Source: SG8-30 sp964406445 (GTDB lineage: Bacteria; Pseudomonadota; Gammaproteobacteria; Steroidobacterales; Steroidobacteraceae). Taken from it: a DNA stretch of 64,000 bases. The stretch is from assembly GCA_964406445.1 (NCBI GenBank), contig CAYORU010000003.1:62001-126000 (forward strand), read 5' to 3'. Below the pieces are notes generated by a model, which worked only from the letters and a program-made list of their open reading frames with translations, ran no database searches and was not told the origin of the DNA. This document shows, one piece after another, positions 24,297 to 31,402 of the stretch (within the stretch, counting starts at the first letter, position 1; each line of letters starts with the position of its first letter). The translations under genes were made by a program, and so were the position numbers.

Positions 24297-24649
24297 CGAT
24301 GCGCTCACCGTCCACGAAGCCGGGCCTGCTCACGCTCACCATCAAGGACAAGAGCGCGCTGTACCTCGCCTACATGCCCTTCGTCCGCAACGGCGGACTG
24401 TTCATCCCCACCAACAGCAACTACCGGCTCGGCGACGAGGTGTTCATGCTCCTCAACCTGATGGGGGAGGAGGAGAAGCTGCCGGTCGCGGGCCGGGTGA
24501 TCTGGGTGACGCCGAAGGGGGCGCAGGGCAAGCGCACGGCCGGCATCGGGGTCCAGTTCAGCGAACAGGACCGGGGCACCACCCAGAAGAAGATCGAGTC
24601 CTACCTCGCCGGCGCGCTCGGCGGAGACAAGCAGACCCACACGATGTGA
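24293..24649 (+). CDS. pilZ: Type IV pilus assembly protein PilZ
   Basis: A 118-residue cytoplasmic protein required for type IV pilus biogenesis in Pseudomonas and Xanthomonas, where it works with PilB and FimX. The match is close: LTIKDKSALYLAYMPF, NGGLFIPTNSNYRLGDEVF, PVAGRVIWVTPKGAQG and AGIGVQF. This PilZ type lacks the N-terminal RxxxR c-di-GMP motif, and none is seen here. ATG 24293 overlaps the holB stop; a second ATG lies six bases on. It ends the plus-strand operon and is followed by a bidirectional hairpin. Confidence 0.95.
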   Translation: MTMRSPSTKPGLLTLTIKDKSALYLAYMPFVRNGGLFIPTNSNYRLGDEVFMLLNLMGEEEKLPVAGRVIWVTPKGAQGKRTAGIGVQFSEQDRGTTQKKIESYLAGALGGDKQTHTM

Positions 24650-24650
24650 G

Positions 24651-24670
24651 CGGGCGGCGTCAGCCGCCCG
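24651..24670. terminator. Bidirectional terminator hairpin after pilZ
   Basis: CGGGCGGC (24651-24658) and GCCGCCCG (24663-24670) form a perfect eight-bp stem with loop GTCA between the convergent pilZ and rhodanese genes. It overlaps the last codons of the latter. There is no U-run on either side. Confidence 0.5.
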
Positions 24671-25721
24671 GCGGGCCGAGCCCGTTCTCCAGGAGCCCGC
24701 CGCGCAGGCACGACGCGTCGTAGCCGCGCTCGCTCAGCAGGAAGGCCGCCGCCGAGGCTCGCCGGCCCGTCTCGCAGACGATGACATAGGGCACGGCGCG
24801 GTCGAGCGTCTTGAGCTTGAGCCGGATGAAGTACAGCGGGATGTTGGTCGCGCCGTCCGGGTGCCAGACGTCGAACTCGCTCGGCAGGCGCACGTCGAGC
24901 CAGGCGCCGCCGCGCGCCACGATGTCCTTGGCCTCGGCGTAATCGACCCAGCGCAGCAGAGGTTCGTTGAGGAGGGCGTTGAAGTCCTCCTTGCCGACCC
25001 GCATCAGCGAACCGTCGGTGAGCATCGCCACCGTCGCGTTGCGCTTGCCCTCCGAGATCAGCGCCTCCTCGCCGAAGGACTCGCCGACGCCGAGCTCGGC
25101 GAGCTTGATGCCCTCGCGGTTGAGCGGCGTCTCGCGCGTCACGGCGCAGCGGCCGCGGGTGATCACGTAGAAGAAGTCGCCCTCGTCGCCCTGCTTGATG
25201 ACGACCTCGCCCGCCTTGTAGTTCACGCGCTGCATGCGCATGAAGAGCGCCTGGATGTTGGCCGGCGGGATCCTGTGGAAGGCCTTGGTCTGCAGCAGCA
25301 CGGTCATCCAGTCGTCGTTCTCGGGCGCCGACTCGACGCCGATCTCAGAGACCTCGTAGGTGCCGGTCTGGTCCCAGGTGAGCAGGACGTCGAGCAGGTC
25401 AGAATCGACCGAGATGTAGTCGACGTCGGTGCCGGCCCGCGCGGTGAAGCGGCGCGGCTGGGCGGGCGCGATCGGGTTGCGGGCCTCGGGGGTGCCGGCC
25501 TTGACGGTGCCGACCAGGCGGTCGCCGCTGACCAGCTCGATTTCGCCGCCAACCAGGTAGATCGTCCGCTTGTCGCTGTCTCCCTCCTTGAACAGCAGCC
25601 GCCCCTCGTCGGCCCGGCGCAGCGTGGTCTTGCGCGCCAGGGCGGCGAGATTCTCGCGCTTCAGTCCGTCGAGCGGCGTGAAATTCCTCAGCGTGGCGAG
25701 GTCGAGCCCCTTATCGTCCAT
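24660..25721 (-). CDS. Double cyclic-nucleotide-binding domain protein with C-terminal rhodanese domain
   Basis: A 353-residue cytosolic protein. The first cNMP-binding-like domain (about 10-120) is divergent. The second (about 130-250) has the phosphate-binding-cassette-like GESFGEEALISEGKRNATV. Residues about 255-350 form a rhodanese domain with active-site Cys316 in the loop CETGRR and LDVRLPSEFDVWHPDGATNIP. No DNA-binding domain is present. Such proteins are known in gammaproteobacteria, but the role is unclear; a nucleotide-gated sulfur carrier or persulfide sensor is speculative. An extended -10 lies about 45 bp upstream. Confidence 0.85.
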   Translation of the reverse strand: MDDKGLDLATLRNFTPLDGLKRENLAALARKTTLRRADEGRLLFKEGDSDKRTIYLVGGEIELVSGDRLVGTVKAGTPEARNPIAPAQPRRFTARAGTDVDYISVDSDLLDVLLTWDQTGTYEVSEIGVESAPENDDWMTVLLQTKAFHRIPPANIQALFMRMQRVNYKAGEVVIKQGDEGDFFYVITRGRCAVTRETPLNREGIKLAELGVGESFGEEALISEGKRNATVAMLTDGSLMRVGKEDFNALLNEPLLRWVDYAEAKDIVARGGAWLDVRLPSEFDVWHPDGATNIPLYFIRLKLKTLDRAVPYVIVCETGRRASAAAFLLSERGYDASCLRGGLLENGLGPPGG

Positions 25722-25765
25722 GCGGCCTCGCCGGCGCCGTTTCCCGGGTATTCATGTGCGCCGGA

Positions 25766-25774
25766 TGCTAGCAC
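25766..25774 (-). promoter_or_regulatory. Candidate extended -10 promoter of the cNMP-rhodanese gene
   Basis: On the minus strand TGCTAGCAT (TG-N-TAGCAT) lies about 45 bases before the ATG at 25721 and overlaps the end of the upstream FadJ-like gene. No -35 is evident. Confidence 0.3.
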
Positions 25775-27810
25775 AGGGACGGGGCGTCGATTCCGCGGAG
25801 CGCGTCCCACCCCGGATCGGGCCGGAACCGCGGCCCGTGCTGCCGCTCGAGCTGCTCGAGCCGGCCGACCACGGCGTCCACGCCCCGCTCGCGCGCATAG
25901 CGCAGCGGGCCGCCGCGGAAGGGCGCGAAACCCGTCCCGAAGATCATCCCGGCGTCGAGCAGATCGGCGTCCTCGACGATCCGCTCGCGCAGGCAGGCGA
26001 CGGCCTCGTTGAGATACTGCAGCACGAGGCGGTCCTGCAGGTCCGGCGGGGCCGGCGTCGCCGCCGCCTTCACCGGCTTGCCGTCGCGCCACTCGTAGAG
26101 GCCACGGCCGGTCTTGCGGCCGAGGTGACCCGCCTCGACGAGCGGCTCGAGCGTCGCGGGCGGCGCGCGGCCGGTGCCCGACGAGAGGATCCGCCCGACG
26201 TGCAGCGCGACGTCGAGGCCGACCGTGTCGGCCAGTTCGACCGGCCCCATCGGCATGCCGAACTCTTCCGCCGCCGCGTCGATCGTCGCGAGCGGTATGC
26301 CCTCCGCGGCCGCGTGCATGGCCTCGACCATGTAGGGCACGAGGATGCGGTTCACCGCGAATCCCGGCGCGCTACGGCAGGGCAGCGGCAGCCGGTCGAG
26401 CCGGCGGGCGAAGGCCGCCGCATCGCGCGCCGCGGATTCGGCCGTCGACGCGCCACGGACGATTTCCACCAGCATCATCTTCGCGACCGGGTTGAAGAAG
26501 TGCAGGCCTACGAGCCGCGAGGGATCGGCCAGCTCGCGCCCGAGGTCCTCGAGCGCGAGGCTCGAGGTATTCGTTGCGAGCAGAGCGCCGGGCTTCATGG
26601 CCGGCTCGAGCTGGCGATAGAGCGCGCGCTTGGCGTCGGCGTCCTCGACGATCGCCTCGATCACCACGTCGGCGCCGGCGACGCCCGCGCCGGCGAGGTC
26701 AGGCTTCAGACGCGCTTCGCAGGCCGCGGCCTGGCCCGCGCGCCGGCCCTTGCGGGCGAAGAGGGCGCGGGCCCGCTCCAGCGCCGCATCGACGAAGCGC
26801 TGCTCCCGGTCCTGCAGCGTGACCTCGAGGCCGCGCCATGCGCACCACGCGGCGATGTCGCCGCCCATCAGTCCGGCGCCGACGACGTGCACCCGCTCGA
26901 CCTGCCGCGTCGAGCCGGCGCCGAGCGCCTTGAGCCGATCCTGCAGGAAGAAAACCCGGACCAGGTTCCGGGAAGTCGGCGTCAGGAACAGACGGGCGAT
27001 CGAGCGCGCCTCGGCCTCGTAGGACGCGGCGCCACGCGCGCCGTGCCTGCGCCAGAGCTCGACGATCGCGTAGGGCGCCGGGTAGTGCTCGGGCCGCGCG
27101 CGCCGCGCGACCTCCCGCTCGACGCGGCTGGCCACGAGGCCGCGCAAGCCCGGAAGCGCGAGCAGCCTGAGCCAGGGCGCCGGGCGCCGGCGCGGCGGCG
27201 GCGACAGCGCCAGCGAGCGTGACTCCTCGCGCAGCCGCTCGGGCGCCACCAGCCGGTCCACGAGGCCGAGCTTCAAGGCCCGCGCTCCGCGCAGGCTGCG
27301 CCCCGTGAGCATCATGTCGAGCGCGGCGGGCGCGCCGATCAGGCGCGGCGCGCGCACGGTGCCGCCGAAGCCGGGATGCAGGCCTAGCATGACCTCCGGA
27401 AGCCCGAGGGCGAGGCGCTCGTCGTCGGCGGCGACCCGGTACCGGCAGGCGAGCGCGAGCTCGAGACCGCCGCCGAGCGCGAATCCGTGGATCGCGGCCA
27501 CGGTCGGGCAGGGCAGGGCCTCGAGCCGTTCGAGCACGCCCTGGCCGGCGCGGACCAGTCCGCGGGCTTCCTCCTCGTCGGCGAGCGTCGTGAATTCCGT
27601 GATGTCGGCGCCGGCGATGAAGCCGGCGCGCTTCGCGGAGACGACCACGACCGCCTTCGGCCGCGCGGCCTCGATCTCGCCGAGCCGCAGCGCGAGCTGC
27701 TGCATGACGTCCCGGCCGAGGGTATTCGCTGAGCCCCCCTGCCGGTCGAACTCCAGCCACGCGACGCCGTCGTCGCCGATGTCGAGCCGCCAGTGCGGGT
27801 CCGTTGCCAT
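25768..27810 (-). CDS. FadJ-like enoyl-CoA hydratase/3-hydroxyacyl-CoA dehydrogenase
   Basis: A 680-residue bifunctional beta-oxidation enzyme. The crotonase domain (about 1-190) has the oxyanion segment IAGADITEF and catalytic-type glutamates at 117 (GGGLELALAC) and 139 (GLPEVMLGLHPGFGG). The NAD-binding domain (from about 315) shows VVGAGLMGGDIA, the catalytic His in LHFFNPVAKMMLVEIV, and a 3HCDH C-terminal domain with FGMPMGPVELAD. It is expected to hydrate enoyl-CoA and oxidise the 3-hydroxyacyl-CoA. The true start is ATG 27810 with GAGGAGG five bases upstream; a GTG two codons earlier lies too close to that site. No thiolase is adjacent. Confidence 0.9.
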   Translation of the reverse strand: MATDPHWRLDIGDDGVAWLEFDRQGGSANTLGRDVMQQLALRLGEIEAARPKAVVVVSAKRAGFIAGADITEFTTLADEEEARGLVRAGQGVLERLEALPCPTVAAIHGFALGGGLELALACRYRVAADDERLALGLPEVMLGLHPGFGGTVRAPRLIGAPAALDMMLTGRSLRGARALKLGLVDRLVAPERLREESRSLALSPPPRRRPAPWLRLLALPGLRGLVASRVEREVARRARPEHYPAPYAIVELWRRHGARGAASYEAEARSIARLFLTPTSRNLVRVFFLQDRLKALGAGSTRQVERVHVVGAGLMGGDIAAWCAWRGLEVTLQDREQRFVDAALERARALFARKGRRAGQAAACEARLKPDLAGAGVAGADVVIEAIVEDADAKRALYRQLEPAMKPGALLATNTSSLALEDLGRELADPSRLVGLHFFNPVAKMMLVEIVRGASTAESAARDAAAFARRLDRLPLPCRSAPGFAVNRILVPYMVEAMHAAAEGIPLATIDAAAEEFGMPMGPVELADTVGLDVALHVGRILSSGTGRAPPATLEPLVEAGHLGRKTGRGLYEWRDGKPVKAAATPAPPDLQDRLVLQYLNEAVACLRERIVEDADLLDAGMIFGTGFAPFRGGPLRYARERGVDAVVGRLEQLERQHGPRFRPDPGWDALRGIDAPSLC

Positions 27811-27815
27811 GGTCA

Positions 27816-27822
27816 CCTCCTC
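27816..27822 (-). promoter_or_regulatory. Strong ribosome binding site of the FadJ-like gene
   Basis: GAGGAGG with a five-base spacer before ATG 27810. It rules out the GTG at 27816, which overlaps it. Confidence 0.65.
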
Positions 27823-27847
27823 GTCCGCGGCCGTCGGGTCGGCCGGG

Positions 27848-28627
27848 TCAAGCGCGTTCGCTCGAGGCGGCCTGCGACCGCCGCGCGCCGCCCGCCGGCA
27901 GCTCGAAGTCGAACACCAGCGGCAGGTGGTCGGAGAGCGTCACGGACGGGATGTCGAAGGCGACCGGCTCGACGCCCTCGCCGTAGAGGATGAAGTCGAG
28001 CTCCTTGCGCGGCCAGCGGCTCGGATAGGACGGCCGGCCCTCGAGGTTGGCGCTCCTGAGCCCGGCGGCCTGCATGAACAGGTAGATCTCGTGATCGCCC
28101 CAGAACGTGTTGAAGTCGCCGGCGACGATCACCGGCTTGGTCTGGCGCTTGATGAGCTGATGCAGGTGACGCAGCTGGTAGTGGCGGTGCCGGAACTTGA
28201 GCGACAGGTGAACGAGGAACACGGCCACGTCGTCGAGCTCGAGCTCGATGATCAGCCGCTTGATGCCAGCGTCGAAGTAGTGGAAGCGCTCGCCGTGCAC
28301 GCGCGGCGCGGCGAGGAAGGCGTTGCCCTGCTTGCGGACGATCGGCACCAGCTGGTTCAGCGAGTCCTCGCCGTACTTGCACTGGTAGGTCGAGTAGTGG
28401 CCGAGCTCGTCGGCGATGAACCGAGCCTGGTTCACCATGCCGGTGCGGATCGACCCGGTATCGACTTCGATCAGGCCGACCACGTCCGGGTCCAGGTCCT
28501 TGAGGAAGGCGGTGATGCGGTCGAGGACCTGGCGGCTGCTGCGCAGGTAACCGGCGCCGGGGACCGGCAGATGGAACGACGGCCCGGTTCCGGTCGCGTA
28601 GCGGATGTTGTAGACGACGAGCCTCAT
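27848..28627 (-). CDS. Endonuclease/exonuclease/phosphatase-family hydrolase
   Basis: A 259-residue metal-dependent hydrolase of the EEP fold. The motifs are in order: VVYNIRYATG at the N-terminus, GLIEVD (metal-binding Glu), VAGDFNTFWG, ELDFILYG and the terminal SDHLPLVFDFEL with the catalytic Asp-His. No signal peptide is seen, so it probably acts in the cytoplasm. The substrate (DNA, RNA or phosphodiester lipid) cannot be read from sequence. It is divergent from the TIR-like gene, with 80 bp between starts, and is followed by the FadJ-like gene after 37 bp. Confidence 0.85.
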   Translation of the reverse strand: MRLVVYNIRYATGTGPSFHLPVPGAGYLRSSRQVLDRITAFLKDLDPDVVGLIEVDTGSIRTGMVNQARFIADELGHYSTYQCKYGEDSLNQLVPIVRKQGNAFLAAPRVHGERFHYFDAGIKRLIIELELDDVAVFLVHLSLKFRHRHYQLRHLHQLIKRQTKPVIVAGDFNTFWGDHEIYLFMQAAGLRSANLEGRPSYPSRWPRKELDFILYGEGVEPVAFDIPSVTLSDHLPLVFDFELPAGGARRSQAASSERA

Positions 28628-28707
28628 GCGTGTACCTGCCGGCCGGAACGCCGTATTCTAGGCCGGAGACGGCCCCAGCGGAGGGTCCCGGGGCCACGCG
28701 AGGCGGC

Positions 28708-29163
28708 ATGTCGCAGCAAAACCCGATTCGGCTCTACGTCAGCCACCTGTTCCTGCCGGACGACGAGTACCTGCGGGTGTTCGAGTACCTCGAGAGCTCG
28801 AAGAATTTCTTCTACCGCAACGTCAGCGCGCCGGAACAGACCCCGCGCAGTTTCGAGCGAGAGGCCGTCAAGGAGGCGTTGCGCCAGCAGATGGCCGATG
28901 CCGAGGCCGTCATCCTGCTGGCTGCGCTGTACGAGCGCGATCCGGTGCTGGTCGAATTCCAGGGCCTGTTCGCGCAGGCCTGCAGCAAGCCGGTCATCGT
29001 GCTCGAGCCTTTCGGCACCGATGCGACCGTCCCGGCAAAGCTGCGCGAGCTCGCGGACGAAGTCGTCGCATGGAACGAACGCGAGATGTCGGATGCGATC
29101 CGCCGCCAGGCGCGCCACGAGGACACCACGCGCTGGGACACCATCGAGTTCAAGCTCGACTGA
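28708..29163 (+). CDS. TIR-like (MTH538/DUF1863-type) domain protein
   Basis: A 151-residue soluble protein consisting of one flavodoxin-like alpha/beta domain. The features are RLYVSHLF at strand 1, SFEREAVKEALRQQMADAEAVILLAALY, a conserved Glu in DPVLVEFQGLF, and KPVIVLEPFG. This is the pattern of TIR-like MTH538/DUF1863 proteins, a group that includes the Thoeris sensor ThsB, but no ThsA-type effector lies nearby. ATG 28708 is preceded by GAGGCGG. It is divergent from the EEP hydrolase and convergent with the small gene at 29170, six bases away. Function unknown; the family call is from pattern only. Confidence 0.6.
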   Translation: MSQQNPIRLYVSHLFLPDDEYLRVFEYLESSKNFFYRNVSAPEQTPRSFEREAVKEALRQQMADAEAVILLAALYERDPVLVEFQGLFAQACSKPVIVLEPFGTDATVPAKLRELADEVVAWNEREMSDAIRRQARHEDTTRWDTIEFKLD

Positions 29164-29169
29164 GCGCGG

Positions 29170-29520
29170 CTAGGCCTCTGCGCCGAGGAAGCTGAGCACG
29201 TTCGCGCTGCGGCCCTTGGCGAGCGGCTCGCCCGCCGGCAGCGCGCCGAACAGCCGCACGATTCGCTGCGCTGCGCGTCCCGCCTCTTCATTGGACATCT
29301 TTCGAACCGTCGCCATCACGGCCGTCTCGCCCCTGAGCGGCGTCACGCGGGTGAGGTCGCGGCGTAGCGAGTCGAACTCCGCGCGAACCTCGCGCGGCAA
29401 CTCGCCGCTGTCGAGGTCGCAAAGATACTTCGAGAAAGCGACTACAAGTCTATGTTTTATTGGAGAAGAGTCCGCGAGTTGAACCGCGGCAAGATGCATC
29501 GACTCCCAGGCGGCCCTCAT
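29170..29520 (-). CDS. Small conserved hypothetical protein
   Basis: A 116-residue, mostly helical soluble protein beginning MRAAWESMHLAAVQLADSSP and containing PREVRAEFDSLRRDLTR and ATVRKMSNEEAGRAAQRIV. I recall similar unannotated proteins in gammaproteobacteria but no function. Codons over about 29405-29465 (encoding SPIKHRLVVAFSKYLCDL) are unusually AT-rich (CCA, ATA, AAA, CAT, AGA, CTT, GTA), unlike the rest of the gene. It lies between a TIR-like gene and an ArsR-type regulator and is divergent from the latter. Confidence 0.6.
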   Translation of the reverse strand: MRAAWESMHLAAVQLADSSPIKHRLVVAFSKYLCDLDSGELPREVRAEFDSLRRDLTRVTPLRGETAVMATVRKMSNEEAGRAAQRIVRLFGALPAGEPLAKGRSANVLSFLGAEA

Positions 29521-29776
29521 GGGCGACTCCGTAATGCATTGTTATGACAAGAAAAACCGGACAACCTGACAGCGGCGATCGTCCGGCGGCGGCGTGGTGC
29601 TCTCGTCCGGATAAAAACCCCGTCCGGACAAGCCCCTTAGGAAGGGAATATAGCGCGGAATCTCCCGAACGCAACAGAAAGATTGACAGCGGGACCAGGA
29701 TCGGTTCCAGGATGGCGCTAGGCGGATATCGCCAGATTCTATAATCTTGGAAAAATCGCAGGACCGGAAAAGCGCC
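29521..29776. other. Divergent intergenic region with repeated CGTCCGG and imperfect dyad
   Basis: A 256-bp gap between the small conserved gene and the ArsR-type gene, richer in A+T than its surroundings. GTCCGG-type words recur near 29580 (cgtccggcgg), 29607 (cgtccggat) and 29622 (cgtccggac, whose GTCCGGAC is self-complementary). TTGACA occurs at 29683-29688, but no -10 lies at the right spacing. An imperfect dyad GGCGGATATCGCC (29721-29733) sits just before a TATAAT at 29740. No gene is seen here. Confidence 0.4.
29740..29745 (+). promoter_or_regulatory. Candidate -10 box of the ArsR-type regulator
   Basis: TATAAT, 31 bases before ATG 29777. The dyad GGCGGATATCGCC directly upstream would cover the -35 to -10 spacer, a normal place for an autorepressor site. 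The -35 is poor. Confidence 0.4.
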
Positions 29777-30172
29777 ATGGGCGCAAGCCAAGACTCACCC
29801 AAGGCCAGTCTCCTCGCCGCGCTCGCGCAGCCGACCCGCCTCAGGATCATCGAGGTGATCGCAGCGGGCGATCCAGAGGGCACTGCCGCGGGCGTGATCG
29901 CCAAGCGCGTCGATTGCCCGGCTTCCACGCTGTCCTTCCACCTCAAGGAACTCGCACAGGCGGGCTTCCTGGAGGCGCGGCCGCGGGGCCGGTTCATCCT
30001 CTACGCGATGGTTCCCGGCAGCTTCGCCGCGCTCGCGGAATTCATCGCGCGGCTGCCGGGGGAGCCGCCGGCGACGTCCACGCCGCCGCGCCCGCGCGGC
30101 CGCGGTGCCAAGGGCAGGCGCGACGACAAGCCGAAGCCGGCCGACGCGGATACCCAGCTGTCGATCTTCTGA
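29777..30172 (+). CDS. ArsR-family winged-helix transcriptional regulator
   Basis: A 131-residue regulator. The winged helix spans about residues 8-90: LLAALAQPTRLRIIEVI, the recognition-helix region CPASTLSFHLKELAQAGFLEA and the wing RPRGRFILYAM. No cysteine pair typical of metal-sensing ArsR proteins is seen, so it may respond to another cue. The C-terminal tail (about 95-131) is Pro/Arg/Lys-rich and probably disordered. ATG 29777 is preferred over TTG 29747, which would fall before the likely transcript start. It is convergent with prpF. Confidence 0.85.
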   Translation: MGASQDSPKASLLAALAQPTRLRIIEVIAAGDPEGTAAGVIAKRVDCPASTLSFHLKELAQAGFLEARPRGRFILYAMVPGSFAALAEFIARLPGEPPATSTPPRPRGRGAKGRRDDKPKPADADTQLSIF

Positions 30173-30202
30173 GGGACTGCCGCGCGCGGCGCGCCGGCTC
30201 GG

Positions 30203-31399
30203 CTAGAACGCGTCGCCCGGCACGCGCACCCAGCCCTCCATGAGCACTCGCGCGCTGCGGCTCATCTGCACGCGGGTGACGGTCCACTCGCCGTCGACCT
30301 GGCGCGCCTCCGCACCGACGCGCAGCGTCCCGGAAGGGTGCCCGAAACACACCTCGCTGCGCGCGCCGCCCCCGGCGGCGGCGTTGACCAGGGTGCCCGG
30401 GATGGCCGCGGCGGTCCCGATGGCGACCGCGGCCGTGCCCATCATCGCGTGATGCAGCTTGCCCATGGAGAGGGCGCGCACCAGCAGGTCGACGTCGCCG
30501 GCCTCGATGCGCCTGCCGCTCGAGGCGACGTAGCCGGCCGGCGGCGCCACGAAGGCGACTTTGGGCGTGTGCTGACGCGCGGCGGCCTCCTCGAGCCTCG
30601 CGATCAGCCCCATGCGCAGGGCGCCGTGCGCGCGCAGGGACTCGAACATCGCGAGTGCCGCGGGATTCGAGTTGATCGCCTCCTGCAATTCGGTCCCGTC
30701 GCAGCCCACCGCGGCCGCCTCGACGAAGATCGTCGGGATGCCGGCATTGATCAGCGTGGCCGCGACCTTGCCGAGACCTGGGACCTCCAGTTCGTCGACG
30801 AGCTTGCCGGTGGGAAACATCGCGCCACCCGCGCCTTCTTCCTCGGCAGCCGGATCGAGGAACTCCAGCCGGATCTCGGCAGCCGGGAAGGTCACGCCGT
30901 CGAGTTCGAAGTCGCCGGTCTCCTGCACCGAACCATCGCGCATCGGCACGTGCGCGACGATCGTCTTGCCGATGTTGGCCTGCCAGATGCGCACGACGGC
31001 CGTGCCGTCCCGCGGGACCCTGGCGGGGTCGAGCAGGCCGCTTCCGATCGCGAACGGGCCGACCGCCGCCGACAGGTTGCCGCAGTTGCCGCTCCAGTCC
31101 ACGAAGGCCCGGTCGATGGAGACCTGGCCGAACAGGTAATCGACGTCGTGGCCCGGACGGCTGCTCGGCGAGACGATGACCGTCTTGCTCGTGCTGGAGG
31201 TGGCTCCACCCATGCCATCGGTGTGCTTGCCGTAGGGATCCGGGCTGCCGATCACGCGCAGGAGGAGGGCGTCGCGCGCCGGTCCTGCCCCGCGCGCCCG
31301 CTCAGGCAGGTCCGCCAGCCGGAAGAACACACCCTTGCTCGTGCCGCCGCGCATGTAGGTGGCGGCGATCCTGACCTGCGGCGGGTGATCCATCGACAT
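30203..31399 (-). CDS. prpF: 2-methylaconitate cis-trans isomerase PrpF
   Basis: A 398-residue diaminopimelate-epimerase-fold isomerase that converts 2-methyl-trans-aconitate to the cis isomer, needed when AcnD makes the trans product. Family hallmarks are YMRGGTSKGVFF, SPDPYGKHTDGMGGATSSTSK, WSGNCGNLSAAVGPFAI (conserved Cys) and the C-terminal GGGARSEVCFGHPSGTL. ATG 31399 lies three bases after the acnD stop; ATG 31393 is an alternative. It is the last gene of prpB-prpC-acnD-prpF. Confidence 0.94.
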   Translation of the reverse strand: MSMDHPPQVRIAATYMRGGTSKGVFFRLADLPERARGAGPARDALLLRVIGSPDPYGKHTDGMGGATSSTSKTVIVSPSSRPGHDVDYLFGQVSIDRAFVDWSGNCGNLSAAVGPFAIGSGLLDPARVPRDGTAVVRIWQANIGKTIVAHVPMRDGSVQETGDFELDGVTFPAAEIRLEFLDPAAEEEGAGGAMFPTGKLVDELEVPGLGKVAATLINAGIPTIFVEAAAVGCDGTELQEAINSNPAALAMFESLRAHGALRMGLIARLEEAAARQHTPKVAFVAPPAGYVASSGRRIEAGDVDLLVRALSMGKLHHAMMGTAAVAIGTAAAIPGTLVNAAAGGGARSEVCFGHPSGTLRVGAEARQVDGEWTVTRVQMSRSARVLMEGWVRVPGDAF

Positions 31400-31402
31400 G
31401 TC

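Noticed and set aside
28708..29163. A complete Thoeris anti-phage system
   Set aside because: Only a TIR-like domain is present. There is no ThsA-like SIR2/SLOG or other effector nearby, and the surroundings are metabolic genes.
30179..30190. Palindrome GCCGCGCGCGGC between the ArsR-type gene and prpF as a terminator
   Set aside because: It is self-complementary without a loop and consists only of G and C, likely by chance at this composition.
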